A DNA stretch of 7,445 nucleotides from Promethearchaeota archaeon CR_4 (GCA_001940655.1 MBAA01000165.1:1-7445); one strand, 5' to 3'. Numbered from the stretch's first letter, positions 1 through 6,220 are shown. Made by a program: numbers and translations. The notes: generated from the sequence alone by a model not told the origin.

Positions 1-1
1 C

Positions 2-40
2 ATTGAGGTTGCGGAACAGCGAACCACCATCATACTTTAA
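2..40 (+). CDS. Possible C-terminal end of a plus-strand gene (partial)
   Basis: The first 37 bases are clearly richer in GC than the A/T-rich stretch that follows, as expected at a coding edge. The plus-strand frame starting at base 2 reads IEVAEQRTTIIL and stops at TAA (38-40), directly followed by eight T residues that would serve as an archaeal terminator. This gene would converge on the minus-strand gene ending at 115. An alternative is the start of a minus-strand gene at 33 (MMVVRCSATSM), but that start has no ribosome binding site. Only 12 codons are visible, so neither product nor strand can be fixed. Confidence 0.3.
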   Translation: MEVAEQRTTIIL

Positions 41-41
41 G

Positions 42-69
42 TTTTTTTTAAAAAATACCCGAAAAATAA
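42..69. terminator. A/T-tract terminator between convergent genes
   Basis: T8 (42-49) runs directly into A6 (50-55), and a further A5 lies at 62-66. On the plus strand T8 follows the putative TAA at 40. On the minus strand the T6 and T5 runs lie downstream of the gene ending at 115. Archaeal RNA polymerase terminates at T-rich tracts, so this can serve both directions. No strong GC stem is present. Confidence 0.45.
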
Positions 70-114
70 TTGTGATTATAATTCTATGCACGCGTAACGA
101 GAAAGAAAATATCT

Positions 115-798
115 TCATTTGATGGCAGAACCCGCTGGACGGAAGGGATTCCCGTGGATGAGAAAACACCCCTCTTTCGGCAGGAGTTGGTCGAGTTCTT
201 CAAATGGAACTTTCATTTTGTTTCCACCGCTTGGAAGTCTCGAAAAAAGGTGCCGTAACAAAACAATTGCCTTGCCAATATCGCCGAAATATGCCATACA
301 TTGCTCACGGATGCACTCCTGCTGTCCTTTGCGTAATGACATGCGGAACGGACAAATCTTCACCTCAATGGGGGGTGAACTAGTTTCTTTAGTAGGCACA
401 GATTCCTCTTTTTTCGCGACTATTTCCGAGACTTGCAAGTTTTCCAACACGATTGAGGCAAGCTTGGGCAAATTCTCTGCTAGTTTCCCCAAGTTTGCAG
501 CGAGGGCCAGCTTAGGAGCAATAATATTGAGAAACTCCGCTGCACTATGTAGGTTAACTTTTTTCTCGCTTGCGAGACACACGAGGTATTCCTTCCCCAA
601 CTCCGTTACCTCCAACTTACAGAACGCGACTCCTTCCTCAGTGGAGACTTCCCCCCATGGCGTGAACGACCCGTAATCGAGGTTCGTGGCGATACTATCG
701 ATCAATTTAGGAGGACATATGAATTCCGGGGGGTGTACCCCAAGCATTTCAACTTTACTCGCCTCTATCGCCTTGAGTACTAAAATTCCGAAAACCAT
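115..798 (-). CDS. Unknown protein with a CP-C-C cysteine motif
   Basis: I do not recognise this 227-residue protein as a named family. Three parts are visible. Residues 1-100 look like a compact alpha/beta domain: a hydrophobic first strand (VFGILVLKAIEA), a PPEF..PPKLIDSIA stretch and a later YLVCLAS strand, an order loosely like longin/roadblock-type domains (weak inference). Residues about 101-147 are helical, then a Lys/Glu/Ser/Pro linker. Residues 148-185 hold ICPF...C162...C167-MAY followed by a helix, resembling the CP-x(n)-C-x4-C-A-(W/Y) motif of small archaeal and clostridial proteins, possibly metal or Fe-S binding. The tail contains GCFLIHGNPF. No signal peptide or membrane segment is seen. 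The ribosome binding site before ATG 798 is weak. It lies downstream of, and co-oriented with, the GH172 gene. The long open frame on the opposite strand is rich in Ser, Arg and Pro and reads as a shadow. Confidence 0.75.
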   Translation of the reverse strand: MVFGILVLKAIEASKVEMLGVHPPEFICPPKLIDSIATNLDYGSFTPWGEVSTEEGVAFCKLEVTELGKEYLVCLASEKKVNLHSAAEFLNIIAPKLALAANLGKLAENLPKLASIVLENLQVSEIVAKKEESVPTKETSSPPIEVKICPFRMSLRKGQQECIREQCMAYFGDIGKAIVLLRHLFSRLPSGGNKMKVPFEELDQLLPKEGCFLIHGNPFRPAGSAIK

Positions 799-859
799 AG
801 GTGAGTTACCGGGAAAAAGGAAAAAAATGTTTGCAAAGCAAGATTTGGTATTAAAAAAT

Positions 860-961
860 CTATGAACAACCTTGGCGGATCCAATTCTTCAGTGTTGTCC
901 AGGCGAACAACCAAAAAAGGGCAAACAAAATGGCAATTACCACGGAATAACCAATGAATTT
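860..961 (-). other. Hidden transmembrane segment after the GH172 stop
   Basis: Reading on in the GH172 frame past its TGA (962-964) gives 33 codons ending at TAG (860-862). They begin KFIGYS, continue with the strongly hydrophobic VVIAILFALFWLFAW and end with TTLKNWIRQGCS. This is a textbook single membrane span with Trp/Tyr near its ends and Lys/Arg after it. Three readings are possible. It may be a C-terminal anchor of GH172 cut off by the TGA. It may be a small protein starting at the rare codon ATT (953-955), six bases after GGTGA. It may be a 34-residue protein from the GTG at 963-965, which has AGGGG seven bases upstream and overlaps the stop as GTGA, if one A of the following AAAA run were absent. 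The unshifted frame from that GTG runs 61 codons into the next gene and looks less protein-like. Confidence 0.4.
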
Positions 962-2065
962 TCACCCGTGTACCCCTTGTGTTACGAGATCCTTGAATGA
1001 TGGGAGCGCAGGTTGCTTGGGGTGGGGTTCACTTTGGTACCAATACGCGCAGCTCGTCCACCGCCCGCCATAGTGATTGTCATGGCCATGCTCGATGGTG
1101 ACTTTGACATCTCTCTTGAAGGGGATCGGGTCCTCCACGTGGAAGCGATAATACGAGATTTCCTTCCGCCAATTAAATCCACCCCCGAGGACAACACCAT
1201 GATACGGCGCGCAATTGAATTCGGATGGGCAATATGCTGTATTGAAATAATCTTCCGTCCCCGTGCCGTTCAGTTGGGGTTCTCCCTCCCCGTGCGAGTC
1301 AATCCAGATCATGTCATCCCCTTCCCCCGGCCACGCAAAGGGCAATGACTTTGCACATGATCCACGTTTGATGCCCATAGTAACCCCGACATACTGCCCC
1401 ACTCCCGAAGTTTCGAGGATCACATAATTTTCCTTGTATCCTCCATTCGCCAGGGTGTTTTTGCCACCTGCAAATTGCCACTCTTTACCACTAAACCGCT
1501 TGCCCGTATCCCGATCGACCCAGCGTGCTTTAAAATCTTCTTGCCGGTAATGCGCATGGAAATACAGGAGCTGTTCTCCTCCAAATCCGTCCACGTACTC
1601 TTCCCAATCAATATAAAAGTATAGTGCCAACGTTCCGGGGTTGAGATTCTCCACCTCAATGCGTACCGCTTTCTTGAAAGGCATCGGCCACCAGCAATTA
1701 TTCCCTTTACCGCCACGGACAGAATTCTGGATAGGTAACGAGGTCATATTTCGGCGTATACCCCACGCAATTCCGAAAAAGTCACTTAAGGGGGATTCCA
1801 CGGATGGACTGTCCACGGGATCATCGTCCCACCACATGCGCAGAATGATGCCACGACTTCCCCGCCGTGGTTTTACCATGTGCGTGGTCCAGATGTGAGT
1901 GATAATCCCTGTAACGTCCTTCACATCGAAAATGATACGTTTTTCTCCGGGGGCGATCTTGTAGGAGTCTGCATTTCCCCCTGTGCGATCATAACTGCTC
2001 TCGCGCCGCCGGATGCAATCACGCGATCTCGCGAGGTCCCGTAAGCTCGTGCTGCCTATTTTCAT
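962..2065 (-). CDS. DUF2961 / glycoside hydrolase family GH172 protein
   Basis: This 367-residue protein carries the DUF2961 signature throughout. Near the N terminus are RRRESSYDRTGGNADSYKI (about 19-37) and an ITHIWTT strand. The middle has the RMWWDDD and PSVESPLSDFFG region (76-98). Later come GEGDDMIWID (247-256), GTGTEDYF (267-274), APYHG (286-290), YYRFHVEDPIPF and the terminal AYWYQSEPH. DUF2961 is now CAZy family GH172, whose characterised members are retaining enzymes acting on alpha-D-fructofuranosides and alpha-D-arabinofuranosides. By motif position E248 (in EGDD) and E271 (in GTGTED) are the likely catalytic pair; this assignment is inferred. No signal peptide is visible, so the protein as called would be cytosolic. 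The substrate is unknown. ATG 2065 has only a weak GGGA upstream. A transmembrane segment follows the stop in frame, so the gene may be longer or coupled to a small membrane protein. Confidence 0.9.
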   Translation of the reverse strand: MKIGSTSLRDLARSRDCIRRRESSYDRTGGNADSYKIAPGEKRIIFDVKDVTGIITHIWTTHMVKPRRGSRGIILRMWWDDDPVDSPSVESPLSDFFGIAWGIRRNMTSLPIQNSVRGGKGNNCWWPMPFKKAVRIEVENLNPGTLALYFYIDWEEYVDGFGGEQLLYFHAHYRQEDFKARWVDRDTGKRFSGKEWQFAGGKNTLANGGYKENYVILETSGVGQYVGVTMGIKRGSCAKSLPFAWPGEGDDMIWIDSHGEGEPQLNGTGTEDYFNTAYCPSEFNCAPYHGVVLGGGFNWRKEISYYRFHVEDPIPFKRDVKVTIEHGHDNHYGGRWTSCAYWYQSEPHPKQPALPSFKDLVTQGVHG

Positions 2066-2116
2066 GGTGATCCCATGCTACTAAAATAGTTGAATGTAGT
2101 TGGGTAACTCCAAGTT

Positions 2117-2124
2117 AATATAAT
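2117..2124 (-). promoter_or_regulatory. TATA-like box for the GH172 gene
   Basis: The minus strand reads GATTATATTAAC here, centred about 55 nt upstream of ATG 2065. A start site 25-27 nt downstream would give a leader of roughly 25-30 nt. This suggests GH172 is transcribed separately from the ABC genes even though they share its orientation. No operator-like palindrome was seen. Confidence 0.4.
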
Positions 2125-2213
2125 CTTACTAGAGGAAAAATAAAGAAAGTTACTGAAAAGATGCCCTCCTTCTTACTTTGACTCACAACTAATGGTAAAC
2201 ACAAAAGATATGT

Positions 2214-2236
2214 GAAAAATTGAGAGAGAGAAAAAT
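2214..2236 (-). terminator. Pyrimidine-rich terminator after the permease
   Basis: Just past the permease stop (TAA at 2243-2245) the minus strand reads TTTTT, then CTCTCTCTCA, then ATTTTT. Two T5 runs in a continuous pyrimidine tract fit archaeal intrinsic termination without a hairpin. It would end the two-gene ABC transcript and separate it from GH172. Confidence 0.45.
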
Positions 2237-2242
2237 TACAGC

Positions 2243-3070
2243 TTAGACAGATGTTTTTTTCTGGAAGATTGCGATTCCGATGGCTAAGAAAGCGAACGTC
2301 AGAGCGATGAGGATTAGTAACCCACCCCACAAGGGGATTCCAATCTCCGTACTAGTTGCTAACGAACTACTTTTCATCAGAGCTTCTAAATTGTCCCCAT
2401 CGACCGTGATCTGCAGGAAGATTTGCTTTGCCCAGTACGGGGGGAAGAAGTACACGATGGGACTCTCGAAGGGCACGAGGGCACCAGATGCGAAGATTGC
2501 GGGCATAAAATACATCATCGCAAAACCATTCGCAGCTTCGGGAGATTTCGCATATGCAGCAAGGATAATACCGAGACCCGCGGATTGGATCCCAAATACG
2601 ACGGCGATCACGAACCCGATGAGCATCATACCAACGTCCTTGTAATAGACGTTCATAATGCCATACCCGAGGCCAAACATGATGAGAATCTGGAGAATCA
2701 CGAACCACGTCTCGGCCAGGAGACCTCCGATGAAGATATTTTTCCGCCCCACGGGCATCGTATCGAGACGTTCCAGCATGCCATTCTTCTTCCCGTTGGC
2801 GAAAAAGATGGCCGCACTATTGCATAAAAGACCCGTGGCATAAATTATCATACCGGGAAATCCGTAGTCGAAGGCATTTTGTGGACCCGGACTCGGACCT
2901 TGAACTTCCATATTAGAAAACACGAAATAGAAAATCACGGTAAACATGATGGGAAATCCCAGGGTATAGAACAATGCTTGAGCGTTCCGCACTTTTTGCT
3001 TGAGACTCATAACAGAAAACACGAACGCTTTATTTGGCGCTTTCCCCTCTTTTGTTCGATCCTGTGTCAT
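2243..3070 (-). CDS. ABC-2 family transporter permease (DrrB-like)
   Basis: This is the membrane subunit of an ABC exporter, 275 residues long. Six hydrophobic segments are visible at about 34-52, 70-90, 115-140, 148-173, 183-210 and 247-269, the usual layout of the ABC-2 family. A charged cytoplasmic N terminus of about 30 residues precedes them, and the chain ends in KK. Between segments 2 and 3 lies the cytoplasmic GKKNGMLERLDTMPVGR stretch (93-109), typical of ABC-2 permeases and likely to contact the ATPase. The GALVPFESPIVYFFPPYW stretch (196-213) is also typical. The ATG directly follows the TAA of the ATPase gene with no gap, and GGAGG and GAGGG lie just upstream, so the two are translationally coupled. 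The pair resembles DrrAB drug or lipid exporters; the substrate cannot be read from sequence. Confidence 0.93.
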   Translation of the reverse strand: MTQDRTKEGKAPNKAFVFSVMSLKQKVRNAQALFYTLGFPIMFTVIFYFVFSNMEVQGPSPGPQNAFDYGFPGMIIYATGLLCNSAAIFFANGKKNGMLERLDTMPVGRKNIFIGGLLAETWFVILQILIMFGLGYGIMNVYYKDVGMMLIGFVIAVVFGIQSAGLGIILAAYAKSPEAANGFAMMYFMPAIFASGALVPFESPIVYFFPPYWAKQIFLQITVDGDNLEALMKSSSLATSTEIGIPLWGGLLILIALTFAFLAIGIAIFQKKTSV

Positions 3071-4066
3071 TTATTCCCTCAACCTCCGTCCGGTCAGGTG
3101 CAGGAACACGTCTTCGAGCGTGTTCTGCCGGAAGCTAATGTTCTCCACCTCATTAATGTGTTCGACGATGCCCTGCTGGAGGGTAGCGACGAAATTTTTT
3201 AATCCCCCCGAAAAAGAGACTAAGACACGTTGCTCACCAACATCTGAGACTTTCGTGATAAAGGGCAATGTCTGGAGTTTTTCCTTAACCACATCTAAGT
3301 CGGGTTGATGGAGGAACTGAATTTCAAGGATGTTACCCGTGCCGAACTTTTCCTTGAGCTCTTGCGGCTTTCCTTGGGCGATAATCTTACCTTGGTCGAT
3401 GATGGCGATGTGATCGCTTAAAACATCTGCTTCAACCATGTCGTGCGTGGTTAGGATGATAGTAGACCCTGTGTTTTTGAGGTCGCGGATGAAATCCCAC
3501 ACGAGGCGCCGAGCTTGCGGGTCTAACCCTGCCGTGGGTTCGTCTAGGAAGATGATTTTTGGGTTATGAATTAAAGCCATTGCGAGATTGAGTCTTCGTT
3601 TCATGCCCCCCGAGAAGTTTTTAGCTCGATCCTTGCGACCAGCGATGTTAAGCTGCGAGAGCAGGCGCGATGCCGCTTGTTTAGCCAAGGGAGTAGGAAT
3701 ACCGTGCATTTGGGCAACGAATGTAACATTTTCCTCCGCGGTCAATGTTTCCACGATCACGATTTCTTGCGGGCACACGCCGAGAAGCTTGCGAATCTCC
3801 ACCCGCTGCTTCCGAAGATCGAGTCCTGCGATTATTGCGGTGCCCGCGTCAGGCGTCAATACTGTAGTAAGCATTCGGATCATCGTAGATTTCCCTGCGC
3901 CGTTTGGTCCGAGGAGGCCAAATAATTCCCCTTTCTTGACCTGCAGATCCACGCCGTCCACAGCTTTGATCTCTTTAAAGTATTTTTTCAATCCTCTAAC
4001 GTTAATCTCCACGCCTTCTTTCGGTTCTACAGAAACATTATTATATGCCCCAATTGATTGCGCCAT
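3071..4066 (-). CDS. ABC transporter ATP-binding protein (DrrA-like)
   Basis: This 331-residue ATPase powers the permease encoded immediately downstream. All nucleotide-binding motifs are intact: Walker A GPNGAGKST (53-61), Q-loop Q100, signature FSGGMKRR (151-158), Walker B IIFLDEP (171-177), D-loop GLDP and switch histidine H208 in TTHD. After the ATPase core (to about residue 235) comes an extra domain of about 95 residues ending NTLEDVFLHLTGR, the DUF4162-type C-terminal extension of the DrrA/CcmA-like group, usually linked to export by ABC-2 permeases. The first 20 residues are a short extension ahead of the usual INVRGLKKYF strand. ATG 4066 is supported by GAGG at 4075-4078, eight bases upstream. 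Transport direction is most likely outward; candidate cargos are drugs, lipids or glycoconjugates. Confidence 0.95.
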   Translation of the reverse strand: MAQSIGAYNNVSVEPKEGVEINVRGLKKYFKEIKAVDGVDLQVKKGELFGLLGPNGAGKSTMIRMLTTVLTPDAGTAIIAGLDLRKQRVEIRKLLGVCPQEIVIVETLTAEENVTFVAQMHGIPTPLAKQAASRLLSQLNIAGRKDRAKNFSGGMKRRLNLAMALIHNPKIIFLDEPTAGLDPQARRLVWDFIRDLKNTGSTIILTTHDMVEADVLSDHIAIIDQGKIIAQGKPQELKEKFGTGNILEIQFLHQPDLDVVKEKLQTLPFITKVSDVGEQRVLVSFSGGLKNFVATLQQGIVEHINEVENISFRQNTLEDVFLHLTGRRLRE

Positions 4067-4271
4067 TATTTTCGCCTCAAAAAATTGCGATATTGTTCTT
4101 TGGGTTTATCGGAATAGAAGACCAGTTATTATCACATTCGGAAGATCAATATGCGAAATTATTTCCAATCTCTGCTTTCTTCAAACGCATCGCGTAAATA
4201 TAAATCCCAAATAAATACCCTGTAGTATAAACCAGCGTGATTTATTACAGAAACCAACTAAGTCTTGTATT
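4067..4271. promoter_or_regulatory. Divergent promoter region: ABC operon and GDPD gene
   Basis: This 205-nt spacer separates divergent genes and holds promoters for both. Toward the ABC operon, GAGG (4075-4078 on the minus strand) is the ribosome binding site. Minus-strand TATA candidates are GATAATAA near 4130-4137 and ATTTATATTT at 4196-4205; the second would give a leader of about 110 nt. Toward the GDPD gene, TTTATTA at 4241-4247 is the best TATA candidate, about 28 nt before the GTG start. I saw no long palindrome. Confidence 0.45.
4241..4247 (+). promoter_or_regulatory. TATA-like box placed for a leaderless GDPD transcript
   Basis: TTTATTA is centred 28 nt upstream of GTG 4272. In archaea transcription begins about 25-27 nt after the TATA centre, so the transcript would begin at or next to the start codon. 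No Shine-Dalgarno sequence precedes this GTG, which agrees with leaderless translation. Confidence 0.35.
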
Positions 4272-5018
4272 GTGTTGGTAGACTTGCCAAAGGTCACGAT
4301 TATTGCCCACCGGGGATGGTCAGCGAAATATCCGGAAAATACTCTCCTCGCCTTCCGTGAAGCCATTGCGCTCGGCGCAGAAGCGATCGAATTTGACGTA
4401 CACCCGTCAAGGGACGGGGAGCTCGTGGTGATCCACGATGCGGATGTTAGCCGGACGACTAATGGCAAGGGAAATGTCTCGACACTTCCATTTAACGCAT
4501 TACGAGCCCTCGATGCAGGGCAAGGAGAACGAATCCCCACGCTCCGGGAAGTACTCGAGCTCGGACGGGGTAAAGTCTTCTTCCACCTCGAAATGAAAGC
4601 GTCGGGGATTGAGGAGAAGGTGCTTGCGCTCGTAGATGACGTAGGGGTAATGGACGCAACGTATTTTTCTTCTTTTATTCATCCTGTAATGGGAACGGTC
4701 AAAGCGTTACGCCCTATAGCGAAGGTTGCCACATTGGAGAGCCCGGTTCTAGCAGATTCTGAGGCAAAACAATTACGTTTAGCGACCCTTTTTATTAAAC
4801 ATGCTCAAAAGGTCAATGCAATGGCTGTACATGTCAATGATTCCAATACCACGCCCATCATCGTGGATAAACTTCATGCTTCTGGGTTACGAGTCAATGT
4901 ATGGACGGTAGACTCGGAAAATCTCGCAGCGGAGCTCGTGAAAATGGGCGTAGACGGATTTTTCACTAACCGCATAGATGTAATGTTGAATCTCGTGAGA
5001 AAAATACTAAAGAAGTGA
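4272..5018 (+). CDS. Glycerophosphodiester phosphodiesterase family protein
   Basis: The enzyme hydrolyses glycerophosphodiesters to glycerol phosphate and an alcohol, using a metal-dependent TIM barrel. At 248 residues it is a complete single-domain member. Family motifs are clear: AHRGWSAKYPENT (12-24) with H13, R14 and E22; the metal ligands E40 and D42 in EFDV; RDGELVVIHD with H55 as the second catalytic histidine; IPTLREVLE; the LEMK strand (106-109, usually LEIK); NVWTVD (209-214); and terminal GVDGFFTNRID in place of the more usual TDxP ending. No signal peptide is present, so action is probably cytosolic. The GTG start is chosen because the HRG motif follows at the normal distance; a TTG one codon later is an equally possible start. 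The gene appears monocistronic. Confidence 0.93.
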   Translation: MLVDLPKVTIIAHRGWSAKYPENTLLAFREAIALGAEAIEFDVHPSRDGELVVIHDADVSRTTNGKGNVSTLPFNALRALDAGQGERIPTLREVLELGRGKVFFHLEMKASGIEEKVLALVDDVGVMDATYFSSFIHPVMGTVKALRPIAKVATLESPVLADSEAKQLRLATLFIKHAQKVNAMAVHVNDSNTTPIIVDKLHASGLRVNVWTVDSENLAAELVKMGVDGFFTNRIDVMLNLVRKILKK

Positions 5019-5047
5019 TTCGAGAATGGTCTCCGTGATAGTTCAGG

Positions 5048-5069
5048 GGGTGGAGTAGTAGATACCCAC
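5048..5069 (+). terminator. Weak hairpin after the GDPD gene
   Basis: GGTGG and CCACC are complementary across a 12-nt loop, about 30 nt after the GDPD stop. The stem is only five pairs and no T-tract follows closely, so this is a weak termination candidate. The rest of the spacer 5019-5194 becomes very A/T-rich toward the next gene and holds no open frame of note. Confidence 0.2.
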
Positions 5070-5142
5070 CATAATCATATCATACTCACTTATTCCCGAC
5101 TCTATGGTAATTAACAAAAATCAAAATATATCAATTTGAAAA

Positions 5143-5149
5143 ATTTAAA
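5143..5149 (+). promoter_or_regulatory. TATA-like box for the pyruvate-kinase-domain gene
   Basis: ATTTAAA lies within an A/T-rich run and is centred about 49 nt before ATG 5195. A start site some 26 nt downstream would give a leader of about 25 nt, containing the GGTGA ribosome binding site seven to nine bases before the ATG. A second candidate, CTATAATC near 5164, is too close to the gene to allow that leader. Confidence 0.35.
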
Positions 5150-5194
5150 CGACTAAAGATAACTATAATCGATTAAAAATAAGGTGACTTCCTA

Positions 5195-5743
5195 ATGGAA
5201 GAGAGAATAGTTTATTTTGAAAAACCTGGAGCGGAAAATACTGACACTGTCATTCAACTCGTACACGATTGCGTGATTAAAAAAGGCATTAAGAAAATTG
5301 TGCTCGCGTCAACGCGTGGAAATGCCGCCAAAGCATTTGCGAAAGTGTTTGACGCGAAAGACGTCCAGTTAATCGTTATTCCTTGGCAATATAGTTTTAA
5401 AGGAGAAGAGGAACAACCATTTCCCAAAACTCTAGTGAAGGAACTTCAAGAGAAAGGGCATATCGTCCATTTTGGAACAATGCTCTTTCACACGGAAGAA
5501 TTATATGGCGTGAAAGCGCCTCAAGTAATCGCGAACACCCTTCGCATCATCGCTCAGGGTTTTAAAGTCTGCGTGGAAATATTGATGATGGCAACTGATG
5601 GTGGATGCGTGAAAAAAGGGGAAAATGTCATCGTGGTGGCAGGAAGTGGTTCTGGATCCGATACCGCAGTGATCGCGACAGCAGCGCCGAGCAATAGAAT
5701 GAGTTTATTACGAATTCATGAGATTTTATGCAAACCTCTTTAG
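5195..5743 (+). CDS. Pyruvate kinase alpha/beta (C-terminal-like) domain protein
   Basis: This 182-residue protein resembles the C-terminal domain of pyruvate kinase standing alone, the family that includes MTH1675 and AF0103, archaeal proteins of known structure but unclear role; MTH1675 was, as I recall, crystallised with bound FMN. Visible features are an N-terminal segment with YFEKPGAENTDTVI, the KKIVLASTRGNAAKAF loop (33-48), VIPWQYSF (61-68), a MLFHTEELYG segment, and the phosphate-binding-like turn VVAGSGSGSDTAVI (147-160). The catalytic barrel of pyruvate kinase is absent, so it is not a pyruvate kinase; a regulatory or nucleotide/flavin-binding role is inferred. ATG 5195 has GGTGA at the right distance. 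The gene stands alone between its own promoter and a hairpin terminator. Confidence 0.88.
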   Translation: MEERIVYFEKPGAENTDTVIQLVHDCVIKKGIKKIVLASTRGNAAKAFAKVFDAKDVQLIVIPWQYSFKGEEEQPFPKTLVKELQEKGHIVHFGTMLFHTEELYGVKAPQVIANTLRIIAQGFKVCVEILMMATDGGCVKKGENVIVVAGSGSGSDTAVIATAAPSNRMSLLRIHEILCKPL

Positions 5744-5763
5744 TTGATTCATAAGAAGAATTT

Positions 5764-5795
5764 TGTGGGTAACTTCTAGCACAACCCACATTTTT
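5764..5795 (+). terminator. Hairpin plus T5 after the pyruvate-kinase-domain gene
   Basis: TGTGGGT (5764-5770) and ACCCACA (5784-5790) form a seven-pair stem with a 13-nt loop, followed at once by TTTTT. It lies 20 nt after the stop codon and looks like an intrinsic terminator. The T-tract runs straight into the TATA-like box of the next gene. Confidence 0.6.
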
Positions 5796-5799
5796 ATAA
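5792..5799 (+). promoter_or_regulatory. TATA-like box for the thioredoxin-fold gene
   Basis: TTTTATAA is centred about 41 nt before ATG 5837. A start site some 26 nt downstream would give a leader of about 15 nt holding the strong GGAGGT ribosome binding site (5824-5829), seven bases from the ATG. The box overlaps the terminator T-tract of the upstream gene. Confidence 0.5.
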
Positions 5800-5836
5800 C
5801 CACGAGCAGCTCTCATAGGGGAGGGAGGTTAATGCT

Positions 5837-6220
5837 ATGGAACTGATAACTCAATCCCGTTGGCCTCAACTCCTTAAAGACAAGCACATCATAGTAGTGG
5901 TCTTCTACGATGAAGATCAGGCAGAGAGCAAGAAAATGCTCAAACAATTGGAAAGTGAATTCGATCCGGCCTTGAAGAATTTCCCCGATGCCATCGCAGT
6001 GAAGGTATCAATCCCAGACAATCCAGATTTGGTGAAAAGATTAAATGTTAATATCCCACCCACATTGATTATGTTCCATCACGGGGAAGAAGTCAAGCAA
6101 CTCGTGAAAATTCTCGAACCCGGTCAAAATCAGCGAGATCGAATCCTAAAGTCCTATAAATATATGACAGATGATCTCGTTGCGCTCGTTAAAAATCTCC
6201 AGCGTCTCTCGAAAAAGTAG
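5837..6220 (+). CDS. Thioredoxin-fold protein lacking the CxxC active site
   Basis: At 127 residues this has the length and strand order of a thioredoxin domain plus a short helical tail. KHIIVVVFYDEDQAESKKML (16-35) matches the strand and helix that carry the active site. The CGPC positions are Q28-A29-E30-S31, followed by the usual lysine. DAIAVKVSIPDNPDLVKRLNV is the next strand and helix, and IPPTLIMFHHGEEVKQLV (73-90) supplies the conserved cis-proline (P75) and the two C-terminal strands. The protein contains no cysteine, so it cannot do dithiol-disulfide exchange. A binding, chaperone or scaffold role is inferred. GGAGGT lies seven bases before ATG 5837. An out-of-frame ATG at 5832 is ignored. 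The fold assignment rests on motif reading only. Confidence 0.75.
   Translation: MELITQSRWPQLLKDKHIIVVVFYDEDQAESKKMLKQLESEFDPALKNFPDAIAVKVSIPDNPDLVKRLNVNIPPTLIMFHHGEEVKQLVKILEPGQNQRDRILKSYKYMTDDLVALVKNLQRLSKK

Noticed and set aside
119..676. 185-codon open frame on the plus strand opposite the 115-798 gene
   Set aside because: Its translation is rich in Ser, Arg, Pro and Cys with no recognisable motif, while the minus-strand frame shows ordered hydrophobic strands and a known-type cysteine motif.
780..965. 61-codon minus-strand frame from GTG 965 overlapping the GH172 stop as GTGA
   Set aside because: The start looks good (AGGGG at the right spacing), but the translation is Phe/Pro/Cys-scrambled and runs into the next gene. 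The frame one base over gives a far better membrane segment. Kept only as part of the hidden-segment finding.
2066..2077. Tiny upstream frame (MGSP-stop) overlapping the GH172 start codon as ATGA
   Set aside because: Four codons is too short to tell from chance and no ribosome binding site precedes it.
4190..4202. ACGC-ATC-GCGT inverted repeat in the divergent promoter region
   Set aside because: Only four base pairs per arm with a 3-nt centre; too short to call an operator.
3588..4214. 208-codon plus-strand frame opposite the ABC ATPase gene
   Set aside because: It lies antisense to a gene with all ABC motifs intact and has no motif of its own.
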